DNA of 64,000 nucleotides from a virus, in the IMG/VR virus record IMGVR_UViG_3300042691_027855, positions 1-64,000 of that record; one strand, given 5' to 3'. Both the position numbers and the translations under genes were made by a program. This document shows, in pieces, positions 8,370-16,869 of this stretch. The notes under the pieces are model-generated. The model worked only from the letters and a program-made list of their open reading frames with translations, had not been told where the DNA came from and did no database searches. How positions within the stretch are numbered: the stretch's first letter is position 1; each line of letters starts with the position of its first letter.

Positions 8370-11161
8370 TTGATGAGACCTTTCTTGATTGCGTTGAAAC
8401 GAGTTGTCAGTTTATCGATGGCCCCGATCTCACTCAGCTCTTTCATCGAGTACTCCAAGCCAGATGGCTCTTTGTCGCCGCCAGGGTTGGAAGGAGTGAC
8501 AGTCTTTTCCTTTGGCGACTTACGAATCCGATTGTCGATTGCAACACTGGAGAAGTAAGCTCGTGACAGCGGCAGTTCGGGGATACCAACCGCAGAATGA
8601 AACAGGGACCAAGTGTACATGTGAGCGATTTGAAACAGAACAGCAAACTGCTCTGCATAACGGTCTGGTGTCATAAACCAGATCTCGTCATGAATACTGA
8701 GGATAAACCGTGCCGGAATCTTGTATTCTTCGGTGAGCCAGTGGATGGAGGTAAGGAAGATCGACAAAATTTCCGCGCCGGAGGATTGAATTGTCCAGTT
8801 CACCCGCCCGGTTTTGAAGTCGTCGCCCACGGCAGCCGGACGCATCGCAGTCGAGATCTTGGTGCCCAGGCAAGGGAGCTGGGGCACACGAGTTCGCATT
8901 GCGATCTCTTCCATATAGTTGAAGCAACCAGAGTCGGATCCGCCTTCATAGAGCCCAGAGCGGTGTTTACCCTTCTTGCCCTCCAGAATGCGGTAGGCAA
9001 AGTTCTTCACCTCTGTAGGCGACTTTTCAGGGTACTTGCGGCGAATGTAAGTCTGCACAGCACGAACACCAGCTCCGTACAGGACAGCGAAACCGGCGAT
9101 CTTGGCTGTGTCCCGATCCACTCCCGCCAGCTTGGCGAGGGCGCTGTGGGGGTCCGTGCCTGCCTCTTTCGAGCCGCTCAGGACGTTGTAGCCAAAGGGT
9201 GAACAACCGACGTGGCCGCCTTCCCACTTGTCGCTGTAGATCGAGGCGATCTGCATTTCTTGACCGTCAAAGTCTGCACCAACAATCTTCCAACCGTCTG
9301 GAGCTTTGACTCGCGTTTTAAGTTCAGTGCCGATGCGCCAGTTTTTGGTGGAGCACATCGTAACCATCAGCGATTCCACGGTTCTGCGAGTAACTGTGCC
9401 GTGGCAAAGAATCTCCGGCAGAGTGACCAGAGAGTCCTCGCCGTAAGGATTGTTGGCACGCAGGAAGATGCGGTCCATAACACGCTTTCGCACGGAAGTC
9501 CAGTAGGACACGGAGTTGGCAATCTCGAGTGCGCGTTTCGCCTCGGGAAGATCGCTGCTGAGGCGACCAACAGCCATATCTTCGACGAAATCTTTACTCA
9601 ACACACCACCAACGTTGTCGCCATTGCCTTTCGGGTGTGGAATCTTCGTCAGATTACCGTCTTCGTCGTGGTAGCACCACCCGTCATTCTTGGTGAAGAT
9701 CATCGGGCTACCTTCGTACTTGAGCTTCAGCATCAGGTGAGCCAGGTTGGATTTCACACCGATATGCTGATTCTCGTCCTTGATGAAAGGGCGAACCCAG
9801 TTTGGGATGTGAGCATACTTGCCTTTCGCAGACTTGACCTCCCAATCGAGTTGTGAAACCCACGGATCTTTGCGCACCCACTGCTGAGCCTTGATGGGAT
9901 CGTTGAGGTAGAGAACGCGCCAGTCTTCGTAAGTTTTCCACACCAGATCCTTGCAGATCTGCGTCATTTCATCGTTGTATTCTTTGTAAACACGCTCAAC
10001 ATCCTCAATCCACTCGGACCAGTTGTCGACGAGCGGAATGATCGAACCGTTCAGATGATAGTGACCGCAGAGAGCAACCATCGAAGGAGTGCTATCCAGG
10101 TACTTTGGCCACAGCGCCTGAAAGAGTTCAGCAGTGTAGTAAGCATCCTTCAGGGCGTAATCAAGAGCTTCGGTCAGAACTTGACGAATCTGCGAGAGAT
10201 GAGTCGCATCTACGAAGATATCACGAACTTTTTTATCCACTGCCCCCAGTTCTTTTACGTCCTCACCGAAATACTTTCGGACGGCAGCAACGTGAAAGTT
10301 GTAACATTGCACAAGGCTGTTCGTAGCGCCTTTGTCAAGCCACTTCGGGGCATAACGCAGTTTGCGCTTCTCGTCAGGGGTCAGACTCTCCGGGTCTTTT
10401 CCTGCGAGAACGTACAGCCAGCGTTGACCACTGGCCAATCCTGACACACCGATGTGAGCGGATAGCGTGTCGAAGTAAAAGTTTTCGGGCGCAGTCTGAT
10501 CAAGAGTGTAACCCTCGCGAGCACGAACACGGTCGTAGCTGATGTTGTGACCAGGAATGAAGCGATTGGTTCCGATTGGAATCAGCTCATGTTGATCCCA
10601 CTGGCTTTCAGGGATGGTCGGATCAATCAGTTCAGAAGCTAGCCAAACATATGCAGCTTTCGCGCTCAGGGCGGTGCCGATGATCGGAAACGCACCGCCG
10701 TGTACGTAAGTCTCGGTATCGAACGTGAACGCTTCCTCTTCAGGGAAGTCCACCTTCTCGATGTACCAACCCCCGGCAGCAACATTCTCAACCCACTCGT
10801 ACCGAGTCCAGCCGGATTCAAACCGGAACTCTTCAGGCGGCGGCAGAGGGGGAAGTTTGCACCGAGAGAATTGATCACCGAGCTCTTTGTAGCGGCCAAC
10901 TTGGTCGCTGGCGATCTTTTCGAAATGATCGCGCAAAAAATCACCCTTCAAGTCTGGAAGCGGCAGAGGGCCATCATACAGACCTGCAGGGTGATCTACA
11001 GGAACAGAAATATCAAATTCTTTCAGCAGGTTTTCTGCTTTCTGAATGGACAGACGAGACATTTTCTGTGGCTTTTCTGTGCCAAAGATTTTGTCGTGCA
11101 GGTCGTCTGACAGAACGGGGTATCCAAGTTGTGTTTTCTTCACGGACGTTAGGTTTTTCAT
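8366..11161 (-). CDS. DNA polymerase, family A, polymerase-gamma-like (931 aa)
   Basis: Replicative polymerase with 3'-5' proofreading. Exonuclease motifs: FDTET (147-151), GHNISYD (204-210) and YALKD (335-339). Polymerase motif A is VGADFDGQE (about 627-635), motif B TAKIAGFAVLYGAG (about 685-698), motif C IHDE (823-826). Several stretches are those of mitochondrial polymerase gamma rather than Pol I or T7: GWTRYE, TDPHSALAKLAG, GGSDS...LPCLGTKIS, GRVNWTIQSSGAEIL, then the C-terminal block PLSRAYFSSVAID and TPSNPGG. All catalytic acids appear present. The -10 TATACT lies 5 nt before ATG, so the mRNA may be nearly leaderless. Family assignment is from memory of human POLG, not an alignment. 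Confidence 0.93.
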   Translation of the reverse strand: MKNLTSVKKTQLGYPVLSDDLHDKIFGTEKPQKMSRLSIQKAENLLKEFDISVPVDHPAGLYDGPLPLPDLKGDFLRDHFEKIASDQVGRYKELGDQFSRCKLPPLPPPEEFRFESGWTRYEWVENVAAGGWYIEKVDFPEEEAFTFDTETYVHGGAFPIIGTALSAKAAYVWLASELIDPTIPESQWDQHELIPIGTNRFIPGHNISYDRVRAREGYTLDQTAPENFYFDTLSAHIGVSGLASGQRWLYVLAGKDPESLTPDEKRKLRYAPKWLDKGATNSLVQCYNFHVAAVRKYFGEDVKELGAVDKKVRDIFVDATHLSQIRQVLTEALDYALKDAYYTAELFQALWPKYLDSTPSMVALCGHYHLNGSIIPLVDNWSEWIEDVERVYKEYNDEMTQICKDLVWKTYEDWRVLYLNDPIKAQQWVRKDPWVSQLDWEVKSAKGKYAHIPNWVRPFIKDENQHIGVKSNLAHLMLKLKYEGSPMIFTKNDGWCYHDEDGNLTKIPHPKGNGDNVGGVLSKDFVEDMAVGRLSSDLPEAKRALEIANSVSYWTSVRKRVMDRIFLRANNPYGEDSLVTLPEILCHGTVTRRTVESLMVTMCSTKNWRIGTELKTRVKAPDGWKIVGADFDGQEMQIASIYSDKWEGGHVGCSPFGYNVLSGSKEAGTDPHSALAKLAGVDRDTAKIAGFAVLYGAGVRAVQTYIRRKYPEKSPTEVKNFAYRILEGKKGKHRSGLYEGGSDSGCFNYMEEIAMRTRVPQLPCLGTKISTAMRPAAVGDDFKTGRVNWTIQSSGAEILSIFLTSIHWLTEEYKIPARFILSIHDEIWFMTPDRYAEQFAVLFQIAHMYTWSLFHSAVGIPELPLSRAYFSSVAIDNRIRKSPKEKTVTPSNPGGDKEPSGLEYSMKELSEIGAIDKLTTRFNAIKKGLIK

Positions 11162-11195
11162 GGTTTAGTATAGCGGAGCGCAACCGCTGTAAATC
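11162..11195 (-). promoter_or_regulatory. Promoter of the DNA polymerase gene
   Basis: TATACT at 11167-11172 ends 5 nt before ATG; a TTTACA lies 15 bp upstream, shorter than the usual 17. No GGGCGGTT half-sites, so it is a solitary promoter and not a full cassette. Confidence 0.5.
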
Positions 11196-11577
11196 AAGCG
11201 AAGACGTATAGGTCCAGGTTATCGATCGGAGCCGGCCCAAGTGTACCGGAAAAGAATCCCGGCACAATTCCACGAACTTTGGCGTAGTCGGGTTTGGCGC
11301 TCCCTACAAAACCTTGAAAGTTGGATGGCCTGATAGGGAACCACCTGTACAGGGGCGTACCATCTTCCTGGTAACCATACACGCCAGGCTGACCCATAAA
11401 AGGTGAACCGTGGACCCAAATACCTGCCGGATCTGGCGAACGTGTGTAGTAATTCGCACTGTTGTTTGTCCAACCTCTGTATTGAGGAGCCAGGATGTTA
11501 CCTAGGAGCTCGGTATCAATAGATCCGGCGTCGTACTCGGCGACGGCTTTTGCCATCTGAACAGCACGGGGATTCAT
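11194..11577 (-). CDS. Hypothetical protein (127 aa)
   Basis: Gly/Pro/Tyr-rich (QPGVYGYQEDGTPLYRWFP; GFFSGTLGPAPID), suggesting a small beta-rich globular or virion-associated protein. A GGGTAAAA motif sits 24 nt before the ATG, which groups it with the structural genes. No family recognised. Confidence 0.65.
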   Translation of the reverse strand: MNPRAVQMAKAVAEYDAGSIDTELLGNILAPQYRGWTNNSANYYTRSPDPAGIWVHGSPFMGQPGVYGYQEDGTPLYRWFPIRPSNFQGFVGSAKPDYAKVRGIVPGFFSGTLGPAPIDNLDLYVFA

Positions 11578-11600
11578 ACACTTTCATCACAATTGAACAA

Positions 11601-11608
11601 TTTTACCC
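11601..11608 (-). promoter_or_regulatory. GGGTAAAA motif
   Basis: AGGGTAAAAT 24 nt upstream of the ATG at 11577, in the short gap after the 85-aa gene. Confidence 0.45.
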
Positions 11609-11865
11609 TAGAACACACAGTCCCAGCAGAGCTTACCTGGTTCCTCGTCATAAAGCCCAAGATTTCTTGCCTCGTTGATTGAATCGAGAGTTTCCCGATC
11701 ATTCTTGAGACGGCGATGCAACCGCAAACGCCAGAGGACGTACTCCCTCGCATTGCGTTCGGAGGGATCTTCGAGGTACTTCTGATATTTCGTTTCGACC
11801 GTCTGAACGATACCGATACCAACTTTTTCAATAAGGTGGTCAACTTTCTGAAGAGCTCTTGCCAT
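11608..11865 (-). CDS. Hypothetical basic helical protein (85 aa)
   Basis: Arg/Lys-rich and helical (EYVLWRLRLHRRLKND), ending CWDCVF with two cysteines. Its ATG overlaps the stop of the 268-aa gene, so these are co-translated. Unknown function. Confidence 0.65.
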   Translation of the reverse strand: MARALQKVDHLIEKVGIGIVQTVETKYQKYLEDPSERNAREYVLWRLRLHRRLKNDRETLDSINEARNLGLYDEEPGKLCWDCVF

Positions 11866-12671
11866 TAGTTTGTCGAGTTGAAGGAGAACATTTTGAGCTC
11901 AAAGTTGCGAACACCGGAGCTTTCGTAAACGATATCTTTGTTCTTCTTGTAAATCTCGTAGGCGTCGAACACCGAAGAGAAGTGAAGCGGGCGGTCAGCG
12001 GGGCTGCTTCGCCAAAGGAGCATTTCCTGGAGGGACAGCGGAACGTCGATATCCCACTGCTCGTCTCGCGAAGAGTACAGGAGGGGGAGGGCGTCATTCC
12101 GCCACCAGTCGCAGATCTGGGGGCTGTATTCATCCCAAGCCAAAGGGTCCGTCAGGTGGGTGTCGCAAGTTTCGCGAATCCAGTTCACGTACTGGCGACC
12201 ACGCTCAACAACAAGTTTGGCACTCGCCGGAACTTCTTCGAGGAAGTAAGCTTCCTCGTCACCACGAACGACCCGCTCAATAACCGAGGGGAACAAGAAG
12301 GACTCGGAGATAAGGCGGAAGTCCTCAGCACCTTCACTAACCAAGCGCAGAACAACCTCAAGGATCGACATAGTAGTCGCAATCTGAAGCTCTTCACCCG
12401 AAGCAGCAACTTTTGGTTTCTCGTTCGACAAACCTTTTCGCAGGAGGCTCAACTCACGCTCAAGGCGACGAACCTCTCGACCCATTTCTCTCTCGAGTTT
12501 GTTCTTGTAAATCTCTGATTGTGTGATCAAGTTGTCAAACTTGGTGTCAAGTTTTTCCAACTCGGCGTCAAAGTGCTCAACGGAAACTTTCAAGTTAGAA
12601 AGCTTCTTCTTGAGGGAAGTGACTGAGGAGCGGATTGAATTGGTTGCGTAAAGTAGGTTGTCAGCAGTCAT
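11865..12671 (-). CDS. Coiled-coil protein of unknown function (268 aa)
   Basis: Residues about 10-85 form a long heptad-rich coiled coil (SLKKKLSNLKVSVEHFDAEL onward). The C-terminal half is acidic and Trp-rich (ICDWWRNDALPLLY; LSLQEMLLWRSS). Coupled at both ends to its neighbours. Gene order between topoisomerase and polymerase hints at replication or head morphogenesis, but nothing in the sequence decides. Confidence 0.7.
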   Translation of the reverse strand: MTADNLLYATNSIRSSVTSLKKKLSNLKVSVEHFDAELEKLDTKFDNLITQSEIYKNKLEREMGREVRRLERELSLLRKGLSNEKPKVAASGEELQIATTMSILEVVLRLVSEGAEDFRLISESFLFPSVIERVVRGDEEAYFLEEVPASAKLVVERGRQYVNWIRETCDTHLTDPLAWDEYSPQICDWWRNDALPLLYSSRDEQWDIDVPLSLQEMLLWRSSPADRPLHFSSVFDAYEIYKKNKDIVYESSGVRNFELKMFSFNSTN

Positions 12672-13225
12672 CAGATTGGGCGAATCGTTGCTCTTAGTTG
12701 GTCAGTGTTGACGTCGATGACCTCAACGTTAAACGAGTATAGGCTCTCAGGGTCGCTGAGTAAGTGAAAACTTCCCTCGAAGCGGTCACCATCTCGAGAA
12801 CGCAAGTAAAAGTTACCAGGCGTGGGTGGCGAGCAGAGTGCAATGTCGCCTGCGAATTCAGGGTTGGATTCTTCAATCGCCGTGACAAGCCTCTGGTAGA
12901 TTGCAGAAGCCGCTGCCATCTCACTGTCGTTTGAAAACTGCGCTCTGAGTTCGCCTTCAATCGCTTCCAGACTTGCCGCGATCCCCGTGTCAAGAACAAT
13001 CTCGAAAGTTTCGCCTTCTCCCTGAGTCAGGAAACAAACTTCCTCCGAGTCAAAGTTGCATTCCTCCGGGTTATCAAATGCTTGAAAACCATGCTCCAGA
13101 AGCTCGTAAAAGGTTTCTTTGATTGTTTCAGCGTCAGGGCCACCCAAATAGTTGGCGATGGCGTGAAAAATTCGGGGGTTGGCGAGCAAACGCGCCACCG
13201 GGTAAATCAGCTGTTGTTCGTCCAT
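12671..13225 (-). CDS. Hypothetical acidic protein (184 aa)
   Basis: Strongly acidic, with an N-terminal helical region (AIANYLGGPDAETIKETFYE) and a beta-rich end (YLRSRDGDRFEGSFHLL). No known domain. First gene after the topoisomerase gap, preceded by both a GGGTAAAA motif and a TATACT box. Confidence 0.65.
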   Translation of the reverse strand: MDEQQLIYPVARLLANPRIFHAIANYLGGPDAETIKETFYELLEHGFQAFDNPEECNFDSEEVCFLTQGEGETFEIVLDTGIAASLEAIEGELRAQFSNDSEMAAASAIYQRLVTAIEESNPEFAGDIALCSPPTPGNFYLRSRDGDRFEGSFHLLSDPESLYSFNVEVIDVNTDQLRATIRPI

Positions 13226-13291
13226 TACAGTGCTCCGCCGAAGCAGTATAGCGATCTCGTCGTTTGGTAATCGTTTAACATGGTTTTACCC
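13226..13291 (-). promoter_or_regulatory. Intergenic promoter region with TATACT and GGGTAAAA
   Basis: The gap between the topoisomerase stop and the ATG at 13225 holds GGGTAAAAC (13284-13291) and a TATACT -10-like box nearer the start. Two promoter types for one operon would allow expression at two stages. Confidence 0.45.
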
Positions 13292-13296
13292 GGCGC

Positions 13297-15291
13297 TCAC
13301 AGTTGAACTTCTTCAAGGTTGGCCACCTTGATTCCTTTCGCCCCAGGGCGACCTTGCTTCACAGTGCTGAGGCTAAGCTCCACCTTCTTCTTGCGTATCG
13401 AAACCCAAGGAACAGAGTAAGAGCCTTCACCAAGGTACACAAACTCAGCCTCGGCAGGTAGCCAGAGTTTGCCTTTGCTGGTTGCTTTGCAGAGATCTTC
13501 GCCACTCAGCACCAAAGCCTTGAGTTGACCCTCAAGTTTGAAGACACACAGGTACTTCCGCTGAGAAACTTCAGCTTCGCGTTTCGCGAGAGCCACAGGG
13601 CCATAGCCCGTGGAGATTGGACCCTTGAAAGTTGCCCCAACCTTCTTCAAGAAGCCATCCTGGGTCATTAAAACCACTTTTTCCTTCGCGTCGACGACCA
13701 TAGCACCCCTTGGCCCCTTGGCCTGTTCAACCATGCCTTTTTTCAAATCAATCTTGAGAAACCGGGGCTTGGGCGGGGCTGGGGGCCTCTTCTCCCCGGT
13801 CCTCGGGCTGACGGCCAGGCTTCCGGCCGGAGGCTCCACCAGGGCGCTCCTGCGGGCCTCTCCGTGGCGTTTGGCGAGCTCAGTGATCTGTGTGTACACC
13901 CACTTATGGCGCACCTCTTTGTTCTTTACCAGCTCGTCTAGAGTTTTCAGGCGTTCCTCAAGGGTTTCCTTCTCGGCTTCCAGTTCAGCCTGGTCAAGAC
14001 CAGTAAGTTGACGAAGGCGCATCTCAAGGATTGCTTCGGCTTGGTCTCGTGTGAACTTGAATGGGCGGTCTACAAGGGCAACGAGTGCCTCTTTCTTTGA
14101 GGCTGACTCCTTAATCTTCTTGATGATTGCGTCAATCTTGTCGATGGCCTTGATGAAGCCCATCACGATCTCAAGGCGCTGCTCGGTAAGGTCTAGCTCC
14201 TGGGAGAACTTTCGCTCCAGGCGAGCCATTCGCCACGAGAACCATTTCTGACAAATTTCAACTGGGCTGAGCTCAACGGGTCGCGTACCGTCAATAACCA
14301 GCGTTTTTGCTGAATAGCGAGTGTCGAGATCGGTGTATGCGTAGAGTTGCTCAACCAGCTGCTCAGTTCCGACATTGGGCTTCGCAACAATCGTGACACG
14401 GTCTCCGGAGAGATCAGATTCGTCGATAACTTCTGCGATTCCATCGAGTTTTCCTTTCTCTAGAGCGTCACGAACTTGTTCACCGAGTTTCTCAGGATTG
14501 ACCCCAGGCGGGAAATTCGTGAATGTAAGTGTGCCACGATCTTTTGCCTTGCCACTTCGTTTCTGTACGCCTGACTCGCACTTAGCGCGGCAGCGAATGT
14601 TGCCAGAGCCTGTTTCCTTGTACCTCTTGAGTTCTTCGTCATTGACAATGTCGCAGCCAGTTGGAAAGTCGGGAATTAGGAGTTCGCGTGCTTTCGCCTC
14701 CTTCGGGGCTTTGAACTCGCACGCAAGTTTGGTGGCCTCTACAACTGCCCGCAGAGAGTGGGGAGCCAGTTTCGTTGCGAATCCGACGGCAATACCTGTG
14801 TCGCCATTTAGCAACACCGAAGGGATCGCAGTGTTAAACCGTTCCGCCTCTTGGCGAGATCCGTCGTAGTTGGGCCTCGTTTCCCAAGTGGCTTTGTCCT
14901 GCAGAAGCAATTCAACAGCGGAGGGTCGCAGTTTGCACTCGGTGTAGCGAGCTGCAGCGGGGCCATCAACGGTGCTGCCGAAGTTACCGTGGCCGTCAAC
15001 CCAAGGGACATTGTTGTTCCAGGTTGTAGCCATATTGACCAGAGTGCCGTAGCAATCGCCGTGCGGGTGGTAGTAACCCATCGCAAGGCCAGTTACGCGG
15101 GCGCACTTCACATAACGTTTGTCGGGCATCAACCCTTCCTCAAACATCGTCTGAAGAACGCGGCGCTGAGCAGGTTTCAGTCCGTCATACATGTCTGGGA
15201 TGGCTCGCCCAAGAAGGACGGCCATCGAGTAAGCCATGTAATCCTCCTTCATCTGGGAGGTTAGGTTGGTCGTTGTAAGGTTTTCTGTCAT
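13297..15291 (-). CDS. Type IIA DNA topoisomerase subunit A (GyrA/ParC-like, 664 aa)
   Basis: DNA-cleaving subunit of a gyrase/topoisomerase IV-type enzyme. It has the winged-helix core with the QRRVL motif (AQRRVLQTMF), the PHGDCYGTLV stretch and catalytic Tyr116 in AAARYTECK. The tower and coiled-coil dimerisation region (FKFTRDQAEAILEMRLRQL) follows. The C-terminal beta-pinwheel is short, so strand wrapping as in true gyrase is doubtful. The ATG at 15291 overlaps the upstream stop (ATGA). No B subunit lies in the window; it is either elsewhere in the phage or supplied by the host. Confidence 0.92.
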   Translation of the reverse strand: MTENLTTTNLTSQMKEDYMAYSMAVLLGRAIPDMYDGLKPAQRRVLQTMFEEGLMPDKRYVKCARVTGLAMGYYHPHGDCYGTLVNMATTWNNNVPWVDGHGNFGSTVDGPAAARYTECKLRPSAVELLLQDKATWETRPNYDGSRQEAERFNTAIPSVLLNGDTGIAVGFATKLAPHSLRAVVEATKLACEFKAPKEAKARELLIPDFPTGCDIVNDEELKRYKETGSGNIRCRAKCESGVQKRSGKAKDRGTLTFTNFPPGVNPEKLGEQVRDALEKGKLDGIAEVIDESDLSGDRVTIVAKPNVGTEQLVEQLYAYTDLDTRYSAKTLVIDGTRPVELSPVEICQKWFSWRMARLERKFSQELDLTEQRLEIVMGFIKAIDKIDAIIKKIKESASKKEALVALVDRPFKFTRDQAEAILEMRLRQLTGLDQAELEAEKETLEERLKTLDELVKNKEVRHKWVYTQITELAKRHGEARRSALVEPPAGSLAVSPRTGEKRPPAPPKPRFLKIDLKKGMVEQAKGPRGAMVVDAKEKVVLMTQDGFLKKVGATFKGPISTGYGPVALAKREAEVSQRKYLCVFKLEGQLKALVLSGEDLCKATSKGKLWLPAEAEFVYLGEGSYSVPWVSIRKKKVELSLSTVKQGRPGAKGIKVANLEEVQL

Positions 15292-15557
15292 TCGGCTTTG
15301 GGCAGAGAGCGAATTCGCTCGATCAGGGTGTCTACAGCGTCCACTGTGCAAAACCGAATCACATCGTCGGTGATCTCAGTTTCGTACGTCAGGTGCGCGT
15401 GCTTGCCCTCATTATGGCTCAGGACAGCCACTTCGTAAAGCGCACCCTCACCAACTTCGTATTCAGGGATAACAGAGATTCCGTAACCGTTGTCAAACAA
15501 TTCTTTATGCTGGAACCCAAGGGGATGGGGGAAGAGTTTAAGATCATGCAATTTCAT
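15288..15557 (-). CDS. Hypothetical protein (89 aa)
   Basis: Starts MKLHDLKLFPHPLGF at 15557, overlapping the end of the preceding gene by 14 nt; the longer frame in the track region upstream reads through that gene. Beta-rich with a conserved-looking H..HLTYE. Coupled to the topoisomerase subunit by ATGA. Function unknown. Confidence 0.65.
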   Translation of the reverse strand: MKLHDLKLFPHPLGFQHKELFDNGYGISVIPEYEVGEGALYEVAVLSHNEGKHAHLTYETEITDDVIRFCTVDAVDTLIERIRSLPKAE

Positions 15558-15759
15558 TGAGAAGCTCCGTGTATTCCTCTTGAGTGGACATGTCCTCGAT
15601 CTCACCGATTAGTTCCTCGTCGGTGTAACTGCCGATGTAATCCAGTTGGATATCAACGAAGAACCGCTCAAGGTCGCGAGTGGACATTTCGTCCAGGTAG
15701 CGTTCAACAAGCCATTGCACGAGAGCGGAACGCTTTTCAGGGGTCAAACCAGTCATCAT
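15544..15759 (-). CDS. Hypothetical acidic protein (71 aa)
   Basis: Helical and Glu-rich (LTPEKRSALVQWLVERYLDE). Shares its general form with the 75-aa protein at 23410-23637 (acidic, 'L..W....'), but I see no clear homology. Part of the operon leading into the topoisomerase subunit. Confidence 0.65.
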   Translation of the reverse strand: MMTGLTPEKRSALVQWLVERYLDEMSTRDLERFFVDIQLDYIGSYTDEELIGEIEDMSTQEEYTELLNEIA

Positions 15760-15776
15760 TAGCAGTAGTAGCGGGG

Positions 15777-15968
15777 TCAGGCCAGCACGGTTTCAATCAC
15801 GTTCTCAGAGATGCCGAAGTATTCGCAGATAGCAATCTCTTTCCCCGTCTCGAAGGAGACTTCAAAGGCGATATCTCGAACCTGGTCGAGATTGGTGTAT
15901 TCTTCGCCATCCACGAGGCAGCCATTCTCGGAGAACATAAGGGCGTAGGTAAGCATAAAGTTAATCAA
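15777..15968 (-). CDS. Hypothetical small protein (63 aa)
   Basis: Contains a hydrophobic N-terminus (INFMLTYALMF) and acidic remainder. Overlaps the upstream 111-aa gene by 4 nt. No family recognised. Confidence 0.6.
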   Translation of the reverse strand: MINFMLTYALMFSENGCLVDGEEYTNLDQVRDIAFEVSFETGKEIAICEYFGISENVIETVLA

Positions 15969-16300
15969 GCGATAATGTCAAGAACAAGGCGGTCAGCCGA
16001 GGTGCCAACGCGGAAACAGCCATCCCAAAGGTAAGCACCCCAGAAGTAGGGATCCTTATCGGAAACATTCTGGAACTCGGCGGTAATCGAGCCGTACTGC
16101 TCTTGGCGATCAGCCTCAAACTCCAGGTCACGCAGGTTGCGAACGCCGAAGAACTCTTTCAGATCTTTCAGTTTGCTGAAGTACAGATCGCCGACTTTGA
16201 ACCCGACGAAACGGTTGGCATCGGTCATGTCCGCACCTTTGCGAACGTATCCGGCTTTGATGACTTGGCCAGCGACAAGGTTGGAAACGGTTTTCTTCAT
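15965..16300 (-). CDS. Hypothetical protein (111 aa)
   Basis: ATG at 16300 is fixed by the cassette promoter 6 nt upstream; longer frames run through the promoter and are not real. Sequence (FVGFKVGDLYFSKLKDLKEF; DPYFWGAYLWDGCFRVG) looks like a small alpha/beta protein. Predicted leaderless mRNA. Confidence 0.75.
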   Translation of the reverse strand: MKKTVSNLVAGQVIKAGYVRKGADMTDANRFVGFKVGDLYFSKLKDLKEFFGVRNLRDLEFEADRQEQYGSITAEFQNVSDKDPYFWGAYLWDGCFRVGTSADRLVLDIIA

Positions 16301-16373
16301 GTAATTACTATAGCGCCTTTTGCCCGTTTTCGAAAGGGGGCAAACCGCCCTATGAGGTACGGTTTCCCGTACC
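16301..16373 (-). promoter_or_regulatory. Leaderless promoter cassette 1
   Basis: -35 TTTCGA 16330-16335, 17-bp spacer, -10 TATAGT 16307-16312, 6 nt, ATG. Upstream half-site GGGCGGTTTGCCCCC is intact; the distal half is changed to a GGTACG..CGTACC inverted repeat. Confidence 0.8.
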
Positions 16374-16386
16374 TGCTTGGACTTTA

Positions 16387-16866
16387 CTACGTGAAGAGAT
16401 ATTCTTTCCACTCGGGGACAATACTGCTGTTCAACGTTAGGAGAAAACGACTGAACGGCGCGTGGGGTCTTCTGTTCAAAGGAACTCCCCACTCTTCTGG
16501 CGTTCTGTTGTCCTTTACGTTGTTGCAGGTGTAGCAGCACGCTACCATGTTTTCCCAAGTGTCTCCACCTCCTCGCGACTGCGGCAAAACGTGGTCAATC
16601 GTAAGGTCACGGTCAGAACCGCAATACTGACAAGTGAAGCTGTCACGCTTCAGAATGAGGTTACGAGAGGGTTTCTTTGCGTTGATGCGCTGAATCGGAA
16701 GCCGCACGTATGTGAGCAAACGAATGACTTGCTCGGACAGAATCTGTGCTTTTTCCTTCAGAACGAGCACAATGGCACGTCGCCAGGAGCAGACGTTGAG
16801 AGGCTCATAGCTGGCGTTAAGTACGAGAATACTTCTGTCGATGGCTAGAGTAGTAGGCGATGACAT
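16387..16866 (-). CDS. HNH endonuclease, cyanobacterial type (159 aa)
   Basis: Has the HNH zinc-finger nuclease layout: CQYCG (about 79-83), the core DHVLPQSRGG, then a second CYTCN pair followed by Asn. The N-terminus (ILVLNASYEPLNVCSWRRAI) is the one found in chromosomal HNH proteins of cyanobacteria and other bacteria. Free-standing, not inside another gene, so it need not be a homing enzyme; a role in DNA packaging or host DNA cutting is possible. Confidence 0.85.
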   Translation of the reverse strand: MSSPTTLAIDRSILVLNASYEPLNVCSWRRAIVLVLKEKAQILSEQVIRLLTYVRLPIQRINAKKPSRNLILKRDSFTCQYCGSDRDLTIDHVLPQSRGGGDTWENMVACCYTCNNVKDNRTPEEWGVPLNRRPHAPFSRFLLTLNSSIVPEWKEYLFT

Positions 16867-16869
16867 AGT

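Noticed and set aside
8597-9202. 201-codon plus-strand frame opposite the DNA polymerase
   Set aside because: Shadow of the polymerase reading frame; the catalytic motifs of the minus-strand gene lie here.
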